From NCBI RefSeq assembly GCF_015351245.1, contig NZ_JADKSO010000001.1, positions 186,001 to 250,000 of the forward strand: 64,000 nt of DNA, in the 5' to 3' direction. The notes beneath the pieces are model-generated. The model made no database searches, had not been told where the DNA came from, and saw nothing but the letters and a program-made list of their open reading frames with translations. Shown one piece after another: positions 34,974-43,631 of the stretch (position 1 is its first letter; each line of letters begins with the position of its first letter). The translations under genes were made by a program, and so were the position numbers. The DNA comes from Rathayibacter sp. VKM Ac-2879 (GTDB lineage: Bacteria > Actinomycetota > Actinomycetes > Actinomycetales > Microbacteriaceae).

Positions 34974-35983
34974 GCGGCCACCTCCTCGACGAGGGCGCGG
35001 ACGCCGACGCGAGCCGGGCGCACCGAGAGGCCCAACGCCTCCGCCGCGCGCGTGAGCAGAGCCTCATCGACCGGGCCGAGCCCGACCGTCGCGTGACCGA
35101 CGGCCTGGCCGTCGATGGTCTCGATCGCGGCGCCCAGCAGCGCGACCGGCCCGACGGACGCGGCGAGCCGCGTCACCCAGTCGGCAGGAACGTCCGGCCG
35201 GGCGTAGCCGACGACCCACTCGTCCACTCCCGCCTCCGCGACCACCGAGGGGCGAACGGGGTTGAGCGCGAGGCCGAGCGGCGAGGAGGCGTCGCGCAGG
35301 AGGTCGACGAGCCGTCCCGACTCGACGATGCGCCCCTGATCGAGGCGCGCGACGGAGTCGGCGACCTGGCGGACGGTCTCCATCTCGTGCGTGATGAAGA
35401 GGATCGACAGCCCGAGGTCGTCACGGAGCTCCTTGAGGAGTGTCGTGATCGCCGTGGTCGAGGCGGGGTCCAGGCCCGAGGTCGCCTCGTCCGAGAGCAG
35501 CACGGAGGGTCGCAACGCGAGCGCGCGTGCAATGCCAACGCGCTGGCGCTGTCCGCCCGACAGCTGGTGCGGGTAGTAACGAGCGCGTTCGGAGAGGCCG
35601 ACCCGCTCGAGCAGCTCGCCGACGCGGCGGGTGGTCTCGGCCCGGGTGACGCCGAGGTACTCCAGCGGCAGGGCCACGTTCTGCTCGGCAGTCCTGCGGC
35701 TGAACAGCCCGTCGGACTGGAACACGGTGCCGATGCGGCGACGGGCGATGCGCAATTCCCGCTCGGAGAGCCGCGAGAGCGCGTCGCCGTTGACGATGAC
35801 CGAGCCTGAGGTGGGTCGCTCGAGGAGGTTCACGCAGGCGGCGAGCGTGCTCTTGCCTGCGCCGCTGGGGCCGACGACGGCGAAGATCTCACCGGTCGCC
35901 ACCGAGAAATCGAGTCGATCGAGCACGGTCACGGCGGCGTCGCCGTGACCGTAGACCTTGCTGAGCTGCTCGAGGCGGATCAT
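34970..35983 (-). CDS. metN: Methionine-type ABC transporter ATP-binding protein (MetN family)
   Basis: ATG 35983 gives 337 residues. The nucleotide-binding domain has Walker A VVGPSGAGKSTLAACV, signature YPHQLSGGQRQRVGIARALA and Walker B LLSDEATSGLDPAS, followed by the H-loop LFITHEM. The C-terminal 80-90 residues match the position of the NIL regulatory domain of MetN, which binds methionine and inhibits transport. First gene of the operon. The frame upstream of 35983 is antisense to the kinase gene and is not coding. Confidence 0.93.
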   Translation of the reverse strand: MIRLEQLSKVYGHGDAAVTVLDRLDFSVATGEIFAVVGPSGAGKSTLAACVNLLERPTSGSVIVNGDALSRLSERELRIARRRIGTVFQSDGLFSRRTAEQNVALPLEYLGVTRAETTRRVGELLERVGLSERARYYPHQLSGGQRQRVGIARALALRPSVLLSDEATSGLDPASTTAITTLLKELRDDLGLSILFITHEMETVRQVADSVARLDQGRIVESGRLVDLLRDASSPLGLALNPVRPSVVAEAGVDEWVVGYARPDVPADWVTRLAASVGPVALLGAAIETIDGQAVGHATVGLGPVDEALLTRAAEALGLSVRPARVGVRALVEEVAA

Positions 35984-36175
35984 GAGGGGTCCTTCGGGGA
36001 GGGTGGGCGAGAGCGTCGGGGGGTGCGCTCGGCGCCGAGAGGGGGAACGGCTCGGGGGAACGGTGTCGTTCCGATGTCGATGATGGAGTGCGCGCGGATC
36101 ATCCGTCACCGGGGGCGTCGTTCGACGTAATAGAACGGTCCACGAGCCGCGCCGGTCAGCGGCGAGACTGGAGGC

Positions 36176-36850
36176 GTGACTCCTGATCCGGTGACCGAGC
36201 TTGACATGCTGGCGCGGCGTGCGCTCGCCCTCACCGGCCGCGGCGGCCGCACGATCGTCGCGATCGCCGGAAGCCCCGGCGCCGGGAAGACGACGCTCGC
36301 GCGGGCCGTCGTCGCTCGCGCGAACGAGCTCGCGGGCGAGGGTACCGCCGCGTTCGTGCCGATGGACGGATTCCATCTCGCCAACCAGACCCTGGATTCG
36401 CTCGGCCGGCGCGACCGCAAGGGCGCTATCGACACCTTCGACGGCTGGGGTTTCCTCGCACTGGTGCGGAGGCTGCGCGTCGAGACCGGGCACGTCGTCT
36501 ACGTGCCGACCTTCGAGCGGGAGAGAGACGAGCCAGTCGCGGGAGCGCTCGCCGTTCCCCCGCGCGCGTCGCTCGTGGTGCTCGAAGGCAACTACCTCCT
36601 GGTCGACGAAGATCCGTGGGCGTTGCTGCGGGCGGAGTTCGACGACGCGTGGTTCTGCTCGACGACCGAGGGCGTGCGGAGTGCGCGGCTGGTAGAGCGG
36701 CATGTGAGAGGCGGACGGTCGCCTGCGCAGGCCGCGGCGTGGGCCGCCGAGGTCGACGGCGCGAACGCCGCACTGATCGAGGCAACGCGAGAGCGCGCCG
36801 ACCTCGTCGTGTCGGGGTCGGTGGCGTGTGAGACGCACAACCTCAGCTGA
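36176..36850 (+). CDS. Nucleoside/nucleotide kinase family protein (uridine/pantothenate kinase-like)
   Basis: The 224-residue P-loop kinase has Walker A IAGSPGAGKTTLARA, the substrate-loop motif VPMDGFHLANQTLDSLGRRDRKGAIDTFDGWGF, and VVLEGNYLLVDEDPW. It resembles the PRK/CoaA-like fold (E. coli YggC type, fructose- or pantothenate-kinase-like). The substrate is unknown. GTG 36176 lies only one base after GGAGG; GTG 36191 and ATG 36206 are alternatives. It is divergent from the metNIQ operon. Confidence 0.85.
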   Translation: MTPDPVTELDMLARRALALTGRGGRTIVAIAGSPGAGKTTLARAVVARANELAGEGTAAFVPMDGFHLANQTLDSLGRRDRKGAIDTFDGWGFLALVRRLRVETGHVVYVPTFERERDEPVAGALAVPPRASLVVLEGNYLLVDEDPWALLRAEFDDAWFCSTTEGVRSARLVERHVRGGRSPAQAAAWAAEVDGANAALIEATRERADLVVSGSVACETHNLS

Positions 36851-36854
36851 GACG

Positions 36855-36885
36855 GGCTCTCGCGCACGATCGTGCGCGACGAGCC
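36855..36885 (+). terminator. Bidirectional stem-loop between convergent genes
   Basis: The 20-bp perfect palindrome TCGCGCACGATCGTGCGCGA (36860-36879) is extended by GGCTC/GAGCC with one bulged base. It lies 4 bp after the kinase stop and upstream of the DUF1761 stop on the other strand. Confidence 0.7.
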
Positions 36886-36914
36886 TTCTCGGCTGACGTT
36901 GTGCGTGCCGCGCG

Positions 36915-37337
36915 TCACGCGGGGAGCAGTCCGATCACCACGGACATGACGAGAACCGTCACGAGCTCGTGCGTGACGTTGAGCACCGTCAGCGCGACCG
37001 GGCGCCCCTCGAAGGCATCGTGGGTGACGAAGCGGGCTGCCGTGAAGCCGGCGAAGAGGAAGAGTCCGGTCACGAGGGCGTTCGCGAACCAGCTGCCGCC
37101 GTAGAAGGAGTGCGCGATGTCGACACATCCGGCCAGCACCAGTGCCGTCACGAAGCTCACGACGAGGGTGACGAGGATGGGGACGAGCGCGCTTCGCGCC
37201 CGCATGGTCTCGTGGCTCATGCCGATCAGGCGCATCCACAGAGCTCCGAAGACCTTCGGGGTGTACCAGATCGAGCCGACGACCATGGTGGACAGAGTGG
37301 CGAGGGCGACGGCCCAGGGGTTGATGTCGGGGACCAT
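36915..37337 (-). CDS. DUF1761 family membrane protein
   Basis: The 140-residue protein has four membrane segments, starting INPWAVALATLSTMVVGSIWYTPKVFGALWM, the DUF1761 signature. Later segments include LVTLVVSFVTALVLAGCV and GLFLFAGFTAARFVTHDAFEGR. Function unknown. It is 7 bp downstream of the dihydrofolate-reductase-family gene, so the two are probably co-transcribed. Confidence 0.88.
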   Translation of the reverse strand: MVPDINPWAVALATLSTMVVGSIWYTPKVFGALWMRLIGMSHETMRARSALVPILVTLVVSFVTALVLAGCVDIAHSFYGGSWFANALVTGLFLFAGFTAARFVTHDAFEGRPVALTVLNVTHELVTVLVMSVVIGLLPA

Positions 37338-37344
37338 GGGGGCC

Positions 37345-38004
37345 TCAGTGGGCCGCGCGGCGGGTCAGGATCATGTGGATGACGCCCTGCGGAGAGGGGG
37401 TCGACTCGATCTCGAAGCGCTCCTCGAGGCCCTCGAGTCCGTCCCATAGGCGCTCGCCGCGGCCCAGGACGATCGGCACGAGCACGATGTGCAGGAAGTC
37501 GATGAGGTCGGCCTCAAGGAACTGCCGGACCGTCGCGACGCCTCCTCCGATGCGGACGTCGCGGCCACCGGCCAGCTCACGCGCCTTTTCGAGGGCCGTC
37601 GTGGGATCGGCGTCGACGAAGTGGAAGCTCGTGCCCCCCTCCATCTCGAGCACCGGGCGGTGATGGTGGGTGAGGACGACGACCGGCGTGTGGAAGACCG
37701 GGTTGTCTCCCCACCAGCCGCGCCACCGCTCGTCCTCCCAGGGGCCGCGGTGCGGACCGAACTTGTTGCGCCCCATGATCTCGGCGCCGATCCCGTCGGC
37801 CCACCGGCCCGCGAAGGCTTCGTCGATACCCACGGAGGCGGGCGACTTGCTGGGCAGACCCATCGCGCGGAACGTCGGCGTCGCGAACGCCCAGGACATC
37901 AACCGCGAGCCCGCGTGACCGAAGGGGGCATCGATCGTCTGGCCCTCCCCGGCACCGAAGCCGTCGAGGGAGACCGAGAAGTTGTGGACGCGGACGAGGG
38001 ACAT
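37345..38004 (-). CDS. Dihydrofolate reductase family protein (RibD C-terminal-like)
   Basis: ATG 38004 (MSLVRVHNFSVSLDGFGAGE) gives 219 residues. The RibD-C/DHFR-like fold is shown by VSLDGFGAGEGQ, IMGRNKFGPHRGPW, VVVLTHHHRP and the cofactor-binding VRIGGGVATVRQFLEADLIDFLHIVLVPIVLGRGERLW. These are NADPH-dependent reductases of unknown substrate, not essential DHFR. A longer in-frame start at 38088 is not supported by motifs. Confidence 0.9.
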   Translation of the reverse strand: MSLVRVHNFSVSLDGFGAGEGQTIDAPFGHAGSRLMSWAFATPTFRAMGLPSKSPASVGIDEAFAGRWADGIGAEIMGRNKFGPHRGPWEDERWRGWWGDNPVFHTPVVVLTHHHRPVLEMEGGTSFHFVDADPTTALEKARELAGGRDVRIGGGVATVRQFLEADLIDFLHIVLVPIVLGRGERLWDGLEGLEERFEIESTPSPQGVIHMILTRRAAH

Positions 38005-38138
38005 GGCGGCTCCTGGAGGTACTGGCCGCTCAACCGCGCCGGGTCGGTCGAGTGCGGATCCAGGACAGACGATGGCAGAACCCGGCACGGTTGTATACGG
38101 CGGCCTCGTCGTGGCGCTCAGAACTTCTCGTGGACGGC

Positions 38139-38486
38139 TCAGAACTCTTCGTAGTCGTACGGCTCCGGGTCCTGGTCGATGACCGGTCGCGCGATCGTCG
38201 CGCGGTTGTTCTTGATGCGCGAGCGGATGTCCTCGACGGCCGCATCGACCGCGTCGCTCGTGCCGTCGACGTCCCGGATGGCGAGCTCGATAGGGACCAC
38301 GACGAGTTCGCTGCCGGCGTCGAGGGTCATCTTGGCGTCGATGAGCTCACCGGTCTCGGTGAACGCCGGGACGGTGACGGCCTCGGAGTGCTCCTGCCGG
38401 TCGATGGCGGTCACCAGGTCGAGGAGAGCCTCGGTGACGGCATCCGTGGTGATGAAGCTTTTCGAGGCGTACGTCAACTGCTGCAT
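38139..38486 (-). CDS. Hypothetical protein, 115 residues
   Basis: MQQLTYASKSFITTDAVTEA begins an acidic, soluble protein with no signal or membrane segment, ending DPEPYDYEEF. The codon pattern is that of a real GC-rich gene. I do not recognise the family. It is monocistronic, upstream of the dihydrofolate-reductase-like gene on the same strand but 134 bp away. Confidence 0.7.
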   Translation of the reverse strand: MQQLTYASKSFITTDAVTEALLDLVTAIDRQEHSEAVTVPAFTETGELIDAKMTLDAGSELVVVPIELAIRDVDGTSDAVDAAVEDIRSRIKNNRATIARPVIDQDPEPYDYEEF

Positions 38487-38855
38487 CTCCCTACTGTCGC
38501 AGCGGGTGGGCGAGGGGATCTCGGGCTTGCGAGGTGCCTGCGTGCTCGGTAGTGGGTGCGGGGACTTTCACATCGACAGTGCCCTCGATGGTGCCGCCGC
38601 TCCGAATGCATACCGGGCTCGCCTGTTTCGCCTCCTCTGCGGTGGCCGGTCGGCGAGCACGGATCCTCTGGGAGTGACGAGCGCGACCCGTTCGGGAGCT
38701 TCTCCGGATCGAATCCGTGACGAATCGACCGTTCGGTACGTCTGGATCTGTAGCGGACGTTCTGCCCCCTTCCACCGGGAGGTGCGGTGGGCGCCCACGA
38801 CCGAGAGAAGACCGCGCATGCCCTGCTCACTCCTCCGCCGCGCCGGGTGGACGTC
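38487..38855. other. 369-bp intergenic region
   Basis: Divergent spacer between the 115-residue hypothetical gene and an AraC-type regulator gene. I see no gene, clear promoter or repeat; only arginine-rich antisense frames are open. Confidence 0.5.
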
Positions 38856-39839
38856 ATGAGCGCATCACTGTTCGCCGTCGGGAGTCCCTTCGTGCCAGAC
38901 GCTGGAGCCGAGCGGCGTTTCGAGGCGGCCGGCACCGATCCCCTCGAGGCGGCGGAGGTGTATTCGGAGGCGTTCGGAGGAGGGTCTTTCACTGTCGCGG
39001 GGGCGCGCGACTTCTCGTTCCGCTACGCGTACCGGGGGAGTGAGCGGGTGACGTTGCGCACCGCCGAGTGCTCCGGGCGTTTGGTCGGTGAGGTGCCGCA
39101 CCTGCGCGAGTACGTCGTCGGCTGGTTCCGGGCGGGTCGGGCGCGGATCGACCTGCGGCCGTTCACCCGGTGGGGAGGCACCGCGCCGTTCGTCTTTCCC
39201 ACCGAGCGGCAGTTCGGGCTCGAGCTCGAGCCGCATCGGCAGAACCTCATCCACTTCGCGCCGGACTTCCTCGAGGACGTCGCGACCGAGTCCCATCAGG
39301 GACCGCGTCAGCCCGTGTCATTCGATCTCGAGGCCGATCCCGATCCCCGCGCGTTCGAGAACTGGCGTGCCGCAGTCTCGGAGGCGACGAGGGCGCTCTC
39401 GACGGCCGGAGTCGCTCCGCTGGTGCGCTTCTCGGCCGAGCTCCATCTTGCTCGCGTGCTGCTTCGCCTGTTCCCCTGGCGCGCGTGGGACGTGCCGGAC
39501 CTGCTGCGCCGTCCCTCCGCCTCCCGCACGCGCGTGGCACTCGACTACCTGCAGCATCACGCGCACGAGCCGATCACTCCCGCGGATGCGGCGCGCGCCG
39601 CCGGCCTGCACACCCGTACGTTGCAGCAGGCCACGAGACGCCATCTCGGGGTCTCGCCCTCGGTGTATCTGCGTGAGGTGAGGCTCGACCGCGCGCACCG
39701 CGATCTCGTCGCCGGAGACCCGTGTTCGACCACTGTCGCTGCGGTCGCCCGCGAGTGGGGCTTCGGGAACCTCGGCCGGTTCGCCCACACGTACCAGCAG
39801 CGTTTCCGCGAGAAGCCGAGCCAGACGCTGCGGCGCTGA
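38856..39839 (+). CDS. AraC family transcriptional regulator
   Basis: ATG 38856 (MSASLFAVGSPFVPDAGAER) gives 327 residues. The N-terminal part is a ligand-sensing domain of the AraC-binding type. The C-terminus has the double helix-turn-helix: ITPADAARAAGLHTRTLQQATRRHLGVSPSVYLREVRLDRAHRDL and VAAVAREWGFGNLGRFAHTYQQRFREKPSQTLRR. The regulated genes are not obvious from context. Confidence 0.9.
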   Translation: MSASLFAVGSPFVPDAGAERRFEAAGTDPLEAAEVYSEAFGGGSFTVAGARDFSFRYAYRGSERVTLRTAECSGRLVGEVPHLREYVVGWFRAGRARIDLRPFTRWGGTAPFVFPTERQFGLELEPHRQNLIHFAPDFLEDVATESHQGPRQPVSFDLEADPDPRAFENWRAAVSEATRALSTAGVAPLVRFSAELHLARVLLRLFPWRAWDVPDLLRRPSASRTRVALDYLQHHAHEPITPADAARAAGLHTRTLQQATRRHLGVSPSVYLREVRLDRAHRDLVAGDPCSTTVAAVAREWGFGNLGRFAHTYQQRFREKPSQTLRR

Positions 39840-39867
39840 GGAGGAGTCTCGGCATCGTCGCGCGGTC

Positions 39868-40764
39868 TCAGTGCTCGCCGCTCCGAAGTGCCTCTCGGAG
39901 CGCCCGGCGCGAACGGAAGCCGGCTTGACGCGCCACTTCTTCCTCGATCGCCGTTGTCGGGGGATGCCGTTGGGCGAGCATCCGTTTCGCGGCCTGAAGG
40001 CGCGCGAGCCGGATCTCGCGAAACGGAGTGAGCCCGGCCGCCGAAAAGGCGTCATGAAGAACGCTCAGCGACACCGCCACTCTGTCGGCGAGGGAGGCGA
40101 CTCCGAAATCGGGGTCGGCGTACTGCGCCTCGATGGCTTGCCGAGATCTCTGGAGTAAGCGATCCCGGGCCGAGGCGGGTGCCGTGAATGGCGTCTGAAT
40201 CTCGGTGAAGACCGCTGCGACAGCGCTTTCGACGCCGTTCTGGAGGCGGGGCCAGGCCGCTTCCGACACCGTCGCTGCCGAGCTCAACGCCGCCGCCATC
40301 ATTGCGAGGAGAATGCGCACTGTGCCGAGGCCCTCGGGGATCAGAAGGAGGCCGGGTGGCGGTTCGATGCCCCATCTTTCCGAGAATCCATCGTGGATCG
40401 CGACCTCGACGACCCCGTACGGCGCGGCGCTCACCAGTGTGGCGGGCGTGCCGGAGTGAACAACTGCCCCTCCTTTCTCGAGGTTGATTCGCGTACCGCT
40501 TTGCTCGATTCCTAGTGCGCCGTCGACGACGATGGAAAGAACCGCCGCGCCCGAAGAAATGGTGCGGGTCATGCGTTCGGCCGTAAGATAGAAACGTTCG
40601 AGGGTGAGAGTGCTCAGGGTGACTCGATCGCCATAGACTCGGAGATTCGAGACCGCCGGAAGATGATAACCGCGCGCAGCCAGCCATTCGGCTGCGGCGC
40701 CATTCGAAAGCCCGATGCTGACGTCTACCTGCGGCGACGTGAGCGGTCGAGTCATCCTGCGCAT
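39868..40764 (-). CDS. AraC-like transcriptional regulator
   Basis: The 298-residue protein has an N-terminal sensing domain and a C-terminal AraC-like DNA-binding region: QAIEAQYADPDFGVASLADRVAVSLSVLHDAFSAAGLTPFREIRLARLQAAKRML and EEVARQAGFRSRRALREAL. ATG 40755 has better ribosome-binding-site spacing than 40764. It is divergent from the Tat-type secreted protein at 41033 (about 270 bp apart), so it could regulate it. Confidence 0.82.
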   Translation of the reverse strand: MRRMTRPLTSPQVDVSIGLSNGAAAEWLAARGYHLPAVSNLRVYGDRVTLSTLTLERFYLTAERMTRTISSGAAVLSIVVDGALGIEQSGTRINLEKGGAVVHSGTPATLVSAAPYGVVEVAIHDGFSERWGIEPPPGLLLIPEGLGTVRILLAMMAAALSSAATVSEAAWPRLQNGVESAVAAVFTEIQTPFTAPASARDRLLQRSRQAIEAQYADPDFGVASLADRVAVSLSVLHDAFSAAGLTPFREIRLARLQAAKRMLAQRHPPTTAIEEEVARQAGFRSRRALREALRSGEH

Positions 40765-41032
40765 CTCCTCCCGGGAGGGAAGTCAAATGTGTCGTTCGGG
40801 CTATCGACCCCTTCATGCTAGCCGTGATCTTTCGCGGCTCGACTGAGACGCGGCCGGAGCATAGGCGCCCTCGTTCGGTCCTGATTCCTCCTGGCGAGCG
40901 CGACGCTCGGCCACGACGAGATTGTCCGGACGCATCGACGGGAATCTCCTGAGGTCGCGCCGGCGGGTCGAGAGGCGCGATCCGAGCTGTGCACCATACG
41001 AGGCGTCCCCGTTTCGACAACAAGGAGTCACA

Positions 41033-41671
41033 GTGAAAAATCCCGAAAAAAGAGACATCTCGATCTCTACGGGTTGGTCTATTCCTCATGAGAACGGCAT
41101 CGGCCGCCGCCAGCTGGTCGAAGGTGTGGCCTGGTCTCTTCCCGTGGTCGCCTTTGCTGCGGCGACTCCGGCTGCCGCCGCATCGGGGCAGAAGAGCGTC
41201 GACCTTCAGCTGACCTCCGTGCAGTGGAATGCACAAGGAGGGGTTGGGGCCGTTCCTCCCAATGCGACATTCAATGCCGATAACGGGCTCTTTGTCGACG
41301 CGGAGGTCGTGAACAACGGCCCGGATTCGATCACGGGCATCACCGTGGCTCTCTCGCTACCTTTCGTGCCCAACCAGATGGATCCGGCGAAGCCCCATTA
41401 CCCGCAGGCGAGCGCGGGATGGTCGTATCAGACAAGCTATAATCAGGGCTCGGACCGCCGAGTCGTCCAGTTCGTCAATTCAGGGCAGACGCTCGCGCCC
41501 GGCCAGCGCGTGACAGTTCGTATTCTCTTTTGGACGACATCGGACCCCGGAGTCACGGTGGACAACATCTTCCCCTACGTGTCTTTCCAGCCCTCCAACA
41601 GCGACTACGTCGATTCCAATCCGAACAACAACGGTGGTTCGACGGTCAACTCCTACAACGTGCATACGTGA
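41033..41671 (+). CDS. Secreted protein with Tat-like signal and CARDB/DUF11-like fold
   Basis: GTG 41033 with AAGGAG upstream gives 212 residues. The N-terminus carries a twin-arginine GRRQLVEGVAWSLPVVAFAA and a TPAAAAS cleavage region. The mature part contains VDAEVVNNGPDSITGITVALSLP, typical of CARDB/DUF11 beta-sandwich domains in cell-surface proteins. No wall anchor is seen, so it is probably released or loosely bound. Codon use is less GC-rich than in its neighbours. Confidence 0.72.
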   Translation: MKNPEKRDISISTGWSIPHENGIGRRQLVEGVAWSLPVVAFAAATPAAAASGQKSVDLQLTSVQWNAQGGVGAVPPNATFNADNGLFVDAEVVNNGPDSITGITVALSLPFVPNQMDPAKPHYPQASAGWSYQTSYNQGSDRRVVQFVNSGQTLAPGQRVTVRILFWTTSDPGVTVDNIFPYVSFQPSNSDYVDSNPNNNGGSTVNSYNVHT

Positions 41672-41700
41672 TTCTCGTGACCATCGACACCTGACGATGC

Positions 41701-41733
41701 GGCCCCCGTCGAGATGATGATCTCGCGGGGGCC
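41701..41733 (+). terminator. Strong bidirectional terminator
   Basis: GGCCCCCG-T-CGAGAT pairs with ATCTCG-CGGGGGCC around a GATG loop with one bulged T. It lies 30 bp after the secreted-protein stop and before the convergent VOC gene stop. Confidence 0.85.
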
Positions 41734-41775
41734 GATGCTCGTCGGCGGGGCGGAGATCTTTCGAGGGCTGTGCGG

Positions 41776-42144
41776 TCAGGCGCGGTCGTGCAGGCTGATC
41801 TGGTAGCCGTCCGGGTCGGCGAAGGTGATGGTGCGACCGAAGGGGCCGTCGATCGGCGGCGCGACGATCCGGTGCCCGTCGGCCGCAAGGGCGTCGTGGA
41901 TGGCCTGCACATCGCTGGCGTGCAGCCAGATCGCGACTCCGATGCCGGGGTGGGGCGCGGAGTCGAGGTCGGTGCCCGGAACGATGTCGCGGAGCGCGAA
42001 GGCGATCGGAGTCGTCTCGAAGACGACCGCGTGCGGCGGGCCGGCGGGAGATCGGACGAGGCCGAGGTAGTGCTCGTAGAACGCGCGGGAGGCGTCGAGG
42101 TCGCGAACCTGGAGTGAGACGAAGTCGGGGCCGGTCACGGGCAT
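41776..42144 (-). CDS. VOC superfamily protein (glyoxalase/bleomycin-resistance fold)
   Basis: The 122-residue protein has the paired beta-alpha-beta-beta-beta units of the vicinal oxygen chelate fold: SLQVRDLDASRAFYEHYLGLV, then GVAIWLHASDVQAIHDALAADGHRIVAPP and FADPDGYQISLHD. The metal-binding pattern cannot be confirmed by eye. It is divergent from the marR gene, with an operator-like palindrome between them, suggesting MarR control. Confidence 0.9.
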   Translation of the reverse strand: MPVTGPDFVSLQVRDLDASRAFYEHYLGLVRSPAGPPHAVVFETTPIAFALRDIVPGTDLDSAPHPGIGVAIWLHASDVQAIHDALAADGHRIVAPPIDGPFGRTITFADPDGYQISLHDRA

Positions 42145-42190
42145 GGGAAGGTCCTCCTAGTGTGTCAGTTTCCTTACACGCAGGAGCCTA

Positions 42191-42206
42191 TGTCAGACTT
42201 CTGACA
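42191..42206 (+). promoter_or_regulatory. Palindromic operator overlapping the marR start
   Basis: TGTCAGA-CT-TCTGACA is a perfect dyad with 7-bp arms. Its last base is the A of the marR ATG, so a bound MarR dimer could block its own translation initiation region and the divergent VOC promoter. Confidence 0.65.
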
Positions 42207-42685
42207 TGAGTCAAGGAATCGACCTCGAGACCTCGCTCGGATACCTCCTCAAGGAGGCGTCGAGCGCCCTTCGCGTGTCCCTGGAGGCGGTGCTGCGCCC
42301 CCTCGGCATGACCGTTACGCACTACTCCTGCCTCGAACTGCTGGCGCAGTGGCCCGGTCTCTCCAACTCCGAGCTGGCCCGCGGTGCCTTCGTGACGCGA
42401 CAGTCGATGAACGTGCTCTTGCAGGCCCTCGAGCGCGACGGGTTCGTGACCAGGCCCGCGGCGCCCCCGGTGGGAAAGGCTCTGCCGACGCGACTCACTT
42501 CCCGGGGTGAGCAGAGTCTCGCGGAGGCCACGCGCGCGGTCCGCGCCGTCGAAGTGCGGATGCTGCGAGGGCTTTCGCCGGAGGAGCGGTCCGCAGCGGC
42601 AGGGATTCTGCGGAGCATGATCCGCTCGCTGCGCGACGACGAGACGGAGTCCTCCCCTGACGTCAGGAGCGCCCCAGCACTCTGA
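42206..42685 (+). CDS. MarR family transcriptional regulator
   Basis: The 159-residue winged-helix regulator has LRPLGMTVTHYSCLELLAQWPGLSNSELARGAFVTRQSMNVLLQALERDGFVTRP and LTSRGEQSLAEAT, the MarR DNA-binding core. It is divergent from the VOC gene. Its 3' end overlaps the convergent 2-hydroxyacid dehydrogenase gene by 23 bp. Confidence 0.93.
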   Translation: MSQGIDLETSLGYLLKEASSALRVSLEAVLRPLGMTVTHYSCLELLAQWPGLSNSELARGAFVTRQSMNVLLQALERDGFVTRPAAPPVGKALPTRLTSRGEQSLAEATRAVRAVEVRMLRGLSPEERSAAAGILRSMIRSLRDDETESSPDVRSAPAL

Positions 42686-43631
42686 TCGGCGCCCCTTCCG
42701 CCCACGCGTGCACGCTCTCGTGCGCCTCGGTGTAGAAACGCCGAAGCGTGCCCTCGGTGACGTAGCCCAGGTGGGGCGAGAGCACCGTCCGCGGAGCCGC
42801 GCGCCACGGCGAGTCGAGCGGCAGGGGCTCTTCGTCGTACACGTCGAGCGCCGCGCCTCCGATCGTGCCCCGGTGCAGGGCGCCGAGCAGCGCGGGCTCG
42901 TCGACGAGAGGCCCTCGGGAGGTGTTCACCAGCACGGCACTCGACCGCATCGAGGCGAGCTCACGCGCTCCGATGAGGCCGCGCGACTCGGCAGTGAGTC
43001 GCGCGTGGAGGCTCACGACATCCGAGGTGGCGAGCAGCTCCTCCTTCGACACCACCGAGACACCGAACGAATGGGCGCGCTCGGCATCGAGCCGAGGGGT
43101 CCACGCGACCACGTCCATCCCGAAGGCCACACCGACCCGGGCCACCCGGGAGCCGACCGCCCCGAGCCCGAGCAGTCCGAGCCGTCGGCCCTCGAGGTCG
43201 CCGCCGACCGTGCTCTGCCAGTCGCCCGACCGCACAGCCGCATCCTCGTGCGGGAGGTGCCGGAGAGCGGCCAGGATGAGTGCCCAGGTCACCTCGGCCG
43301 CCCCCGTGGACCCGCCGGTCGCTCCGCTGCTCACGAGGATCCCGTGGCGCGTGGCCGCCGCCACGTCGATGGCGGCGTTGGCGCGCCCGGTCGTCACCAG
43401 CAGTCGGAGGTTCGGCAGTGATCCCAGCACCGCCTCATCGAAGCGGGTTCGCTCGCGCATGGCGACGACGACGTCGAAGGGGCGCAGCGCCTCGACCACC
43501 GCCTCCGTGCCCGGGAGGTGCCGCGTGAAGACGGTGACCTCGGCACCGCCCGGCAGGTCGTGCCAGTCGGCGTAGTCCGTGGCGACGTCCTGATAGTCGT
43601 CGAGGATCGCGATGCGGAGGGTGTGCGTCAT
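42663..43631 (-). CDS. D-2-hydroxyacid dehydrogenase family protein
   Basis: ATG 43631 gives 322 residues. The NAD-binding motif is RRLGLLGLGAVGSRVARVGVAFGMDVVAW. Catalytic regions are VLVNTSRGPLVDEPALL (Arg), ALDVYDEEPLP (Glu) and TVLSPHLGYVTEG (His). The closest type is the D-3-phosphoglycerate/glycerate dehydrogenase-like group. It overlaps the SLC13 transporter gene by 4 bp and so belongs to the prpF-like catabolic operon. Confidence 0.92.
   Translation of the reverse strand: MTHTLRIAILDDYQDVATDYADWHDLPGGAEVTVFTRHLPGTEAVVEALRPFDVVVAMRERTRFDEAVLGSLPNLRLLVTTGRANAAIDVAAATRHGILVSSGATGGSTGAAEVTWALILAALRHLPHEDAAVRSGDWQSTVGGDLEGRRLGLLGLGAVGSRVARVGVAFGMDVVAWTPRLDAERAHSFGVSVVSKEELLATSDVVSLHARLTAESRGLIGARELASMRSSAVLVNTSRGPLVDEPALLGALHRGTIGGAALDVYDEEPLPLDSPWRAAPRTVLSPHLGYVTEGTLRRFYTEAHESVHAWAEGAPIRVLGRS

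Noticed and set aside
35984-36175. SAM riboswitch upstream of metN
   Set aside because: The leader contains no recognisable S-box core pattern by eye. A covariance-model scan would be needed to claim one.
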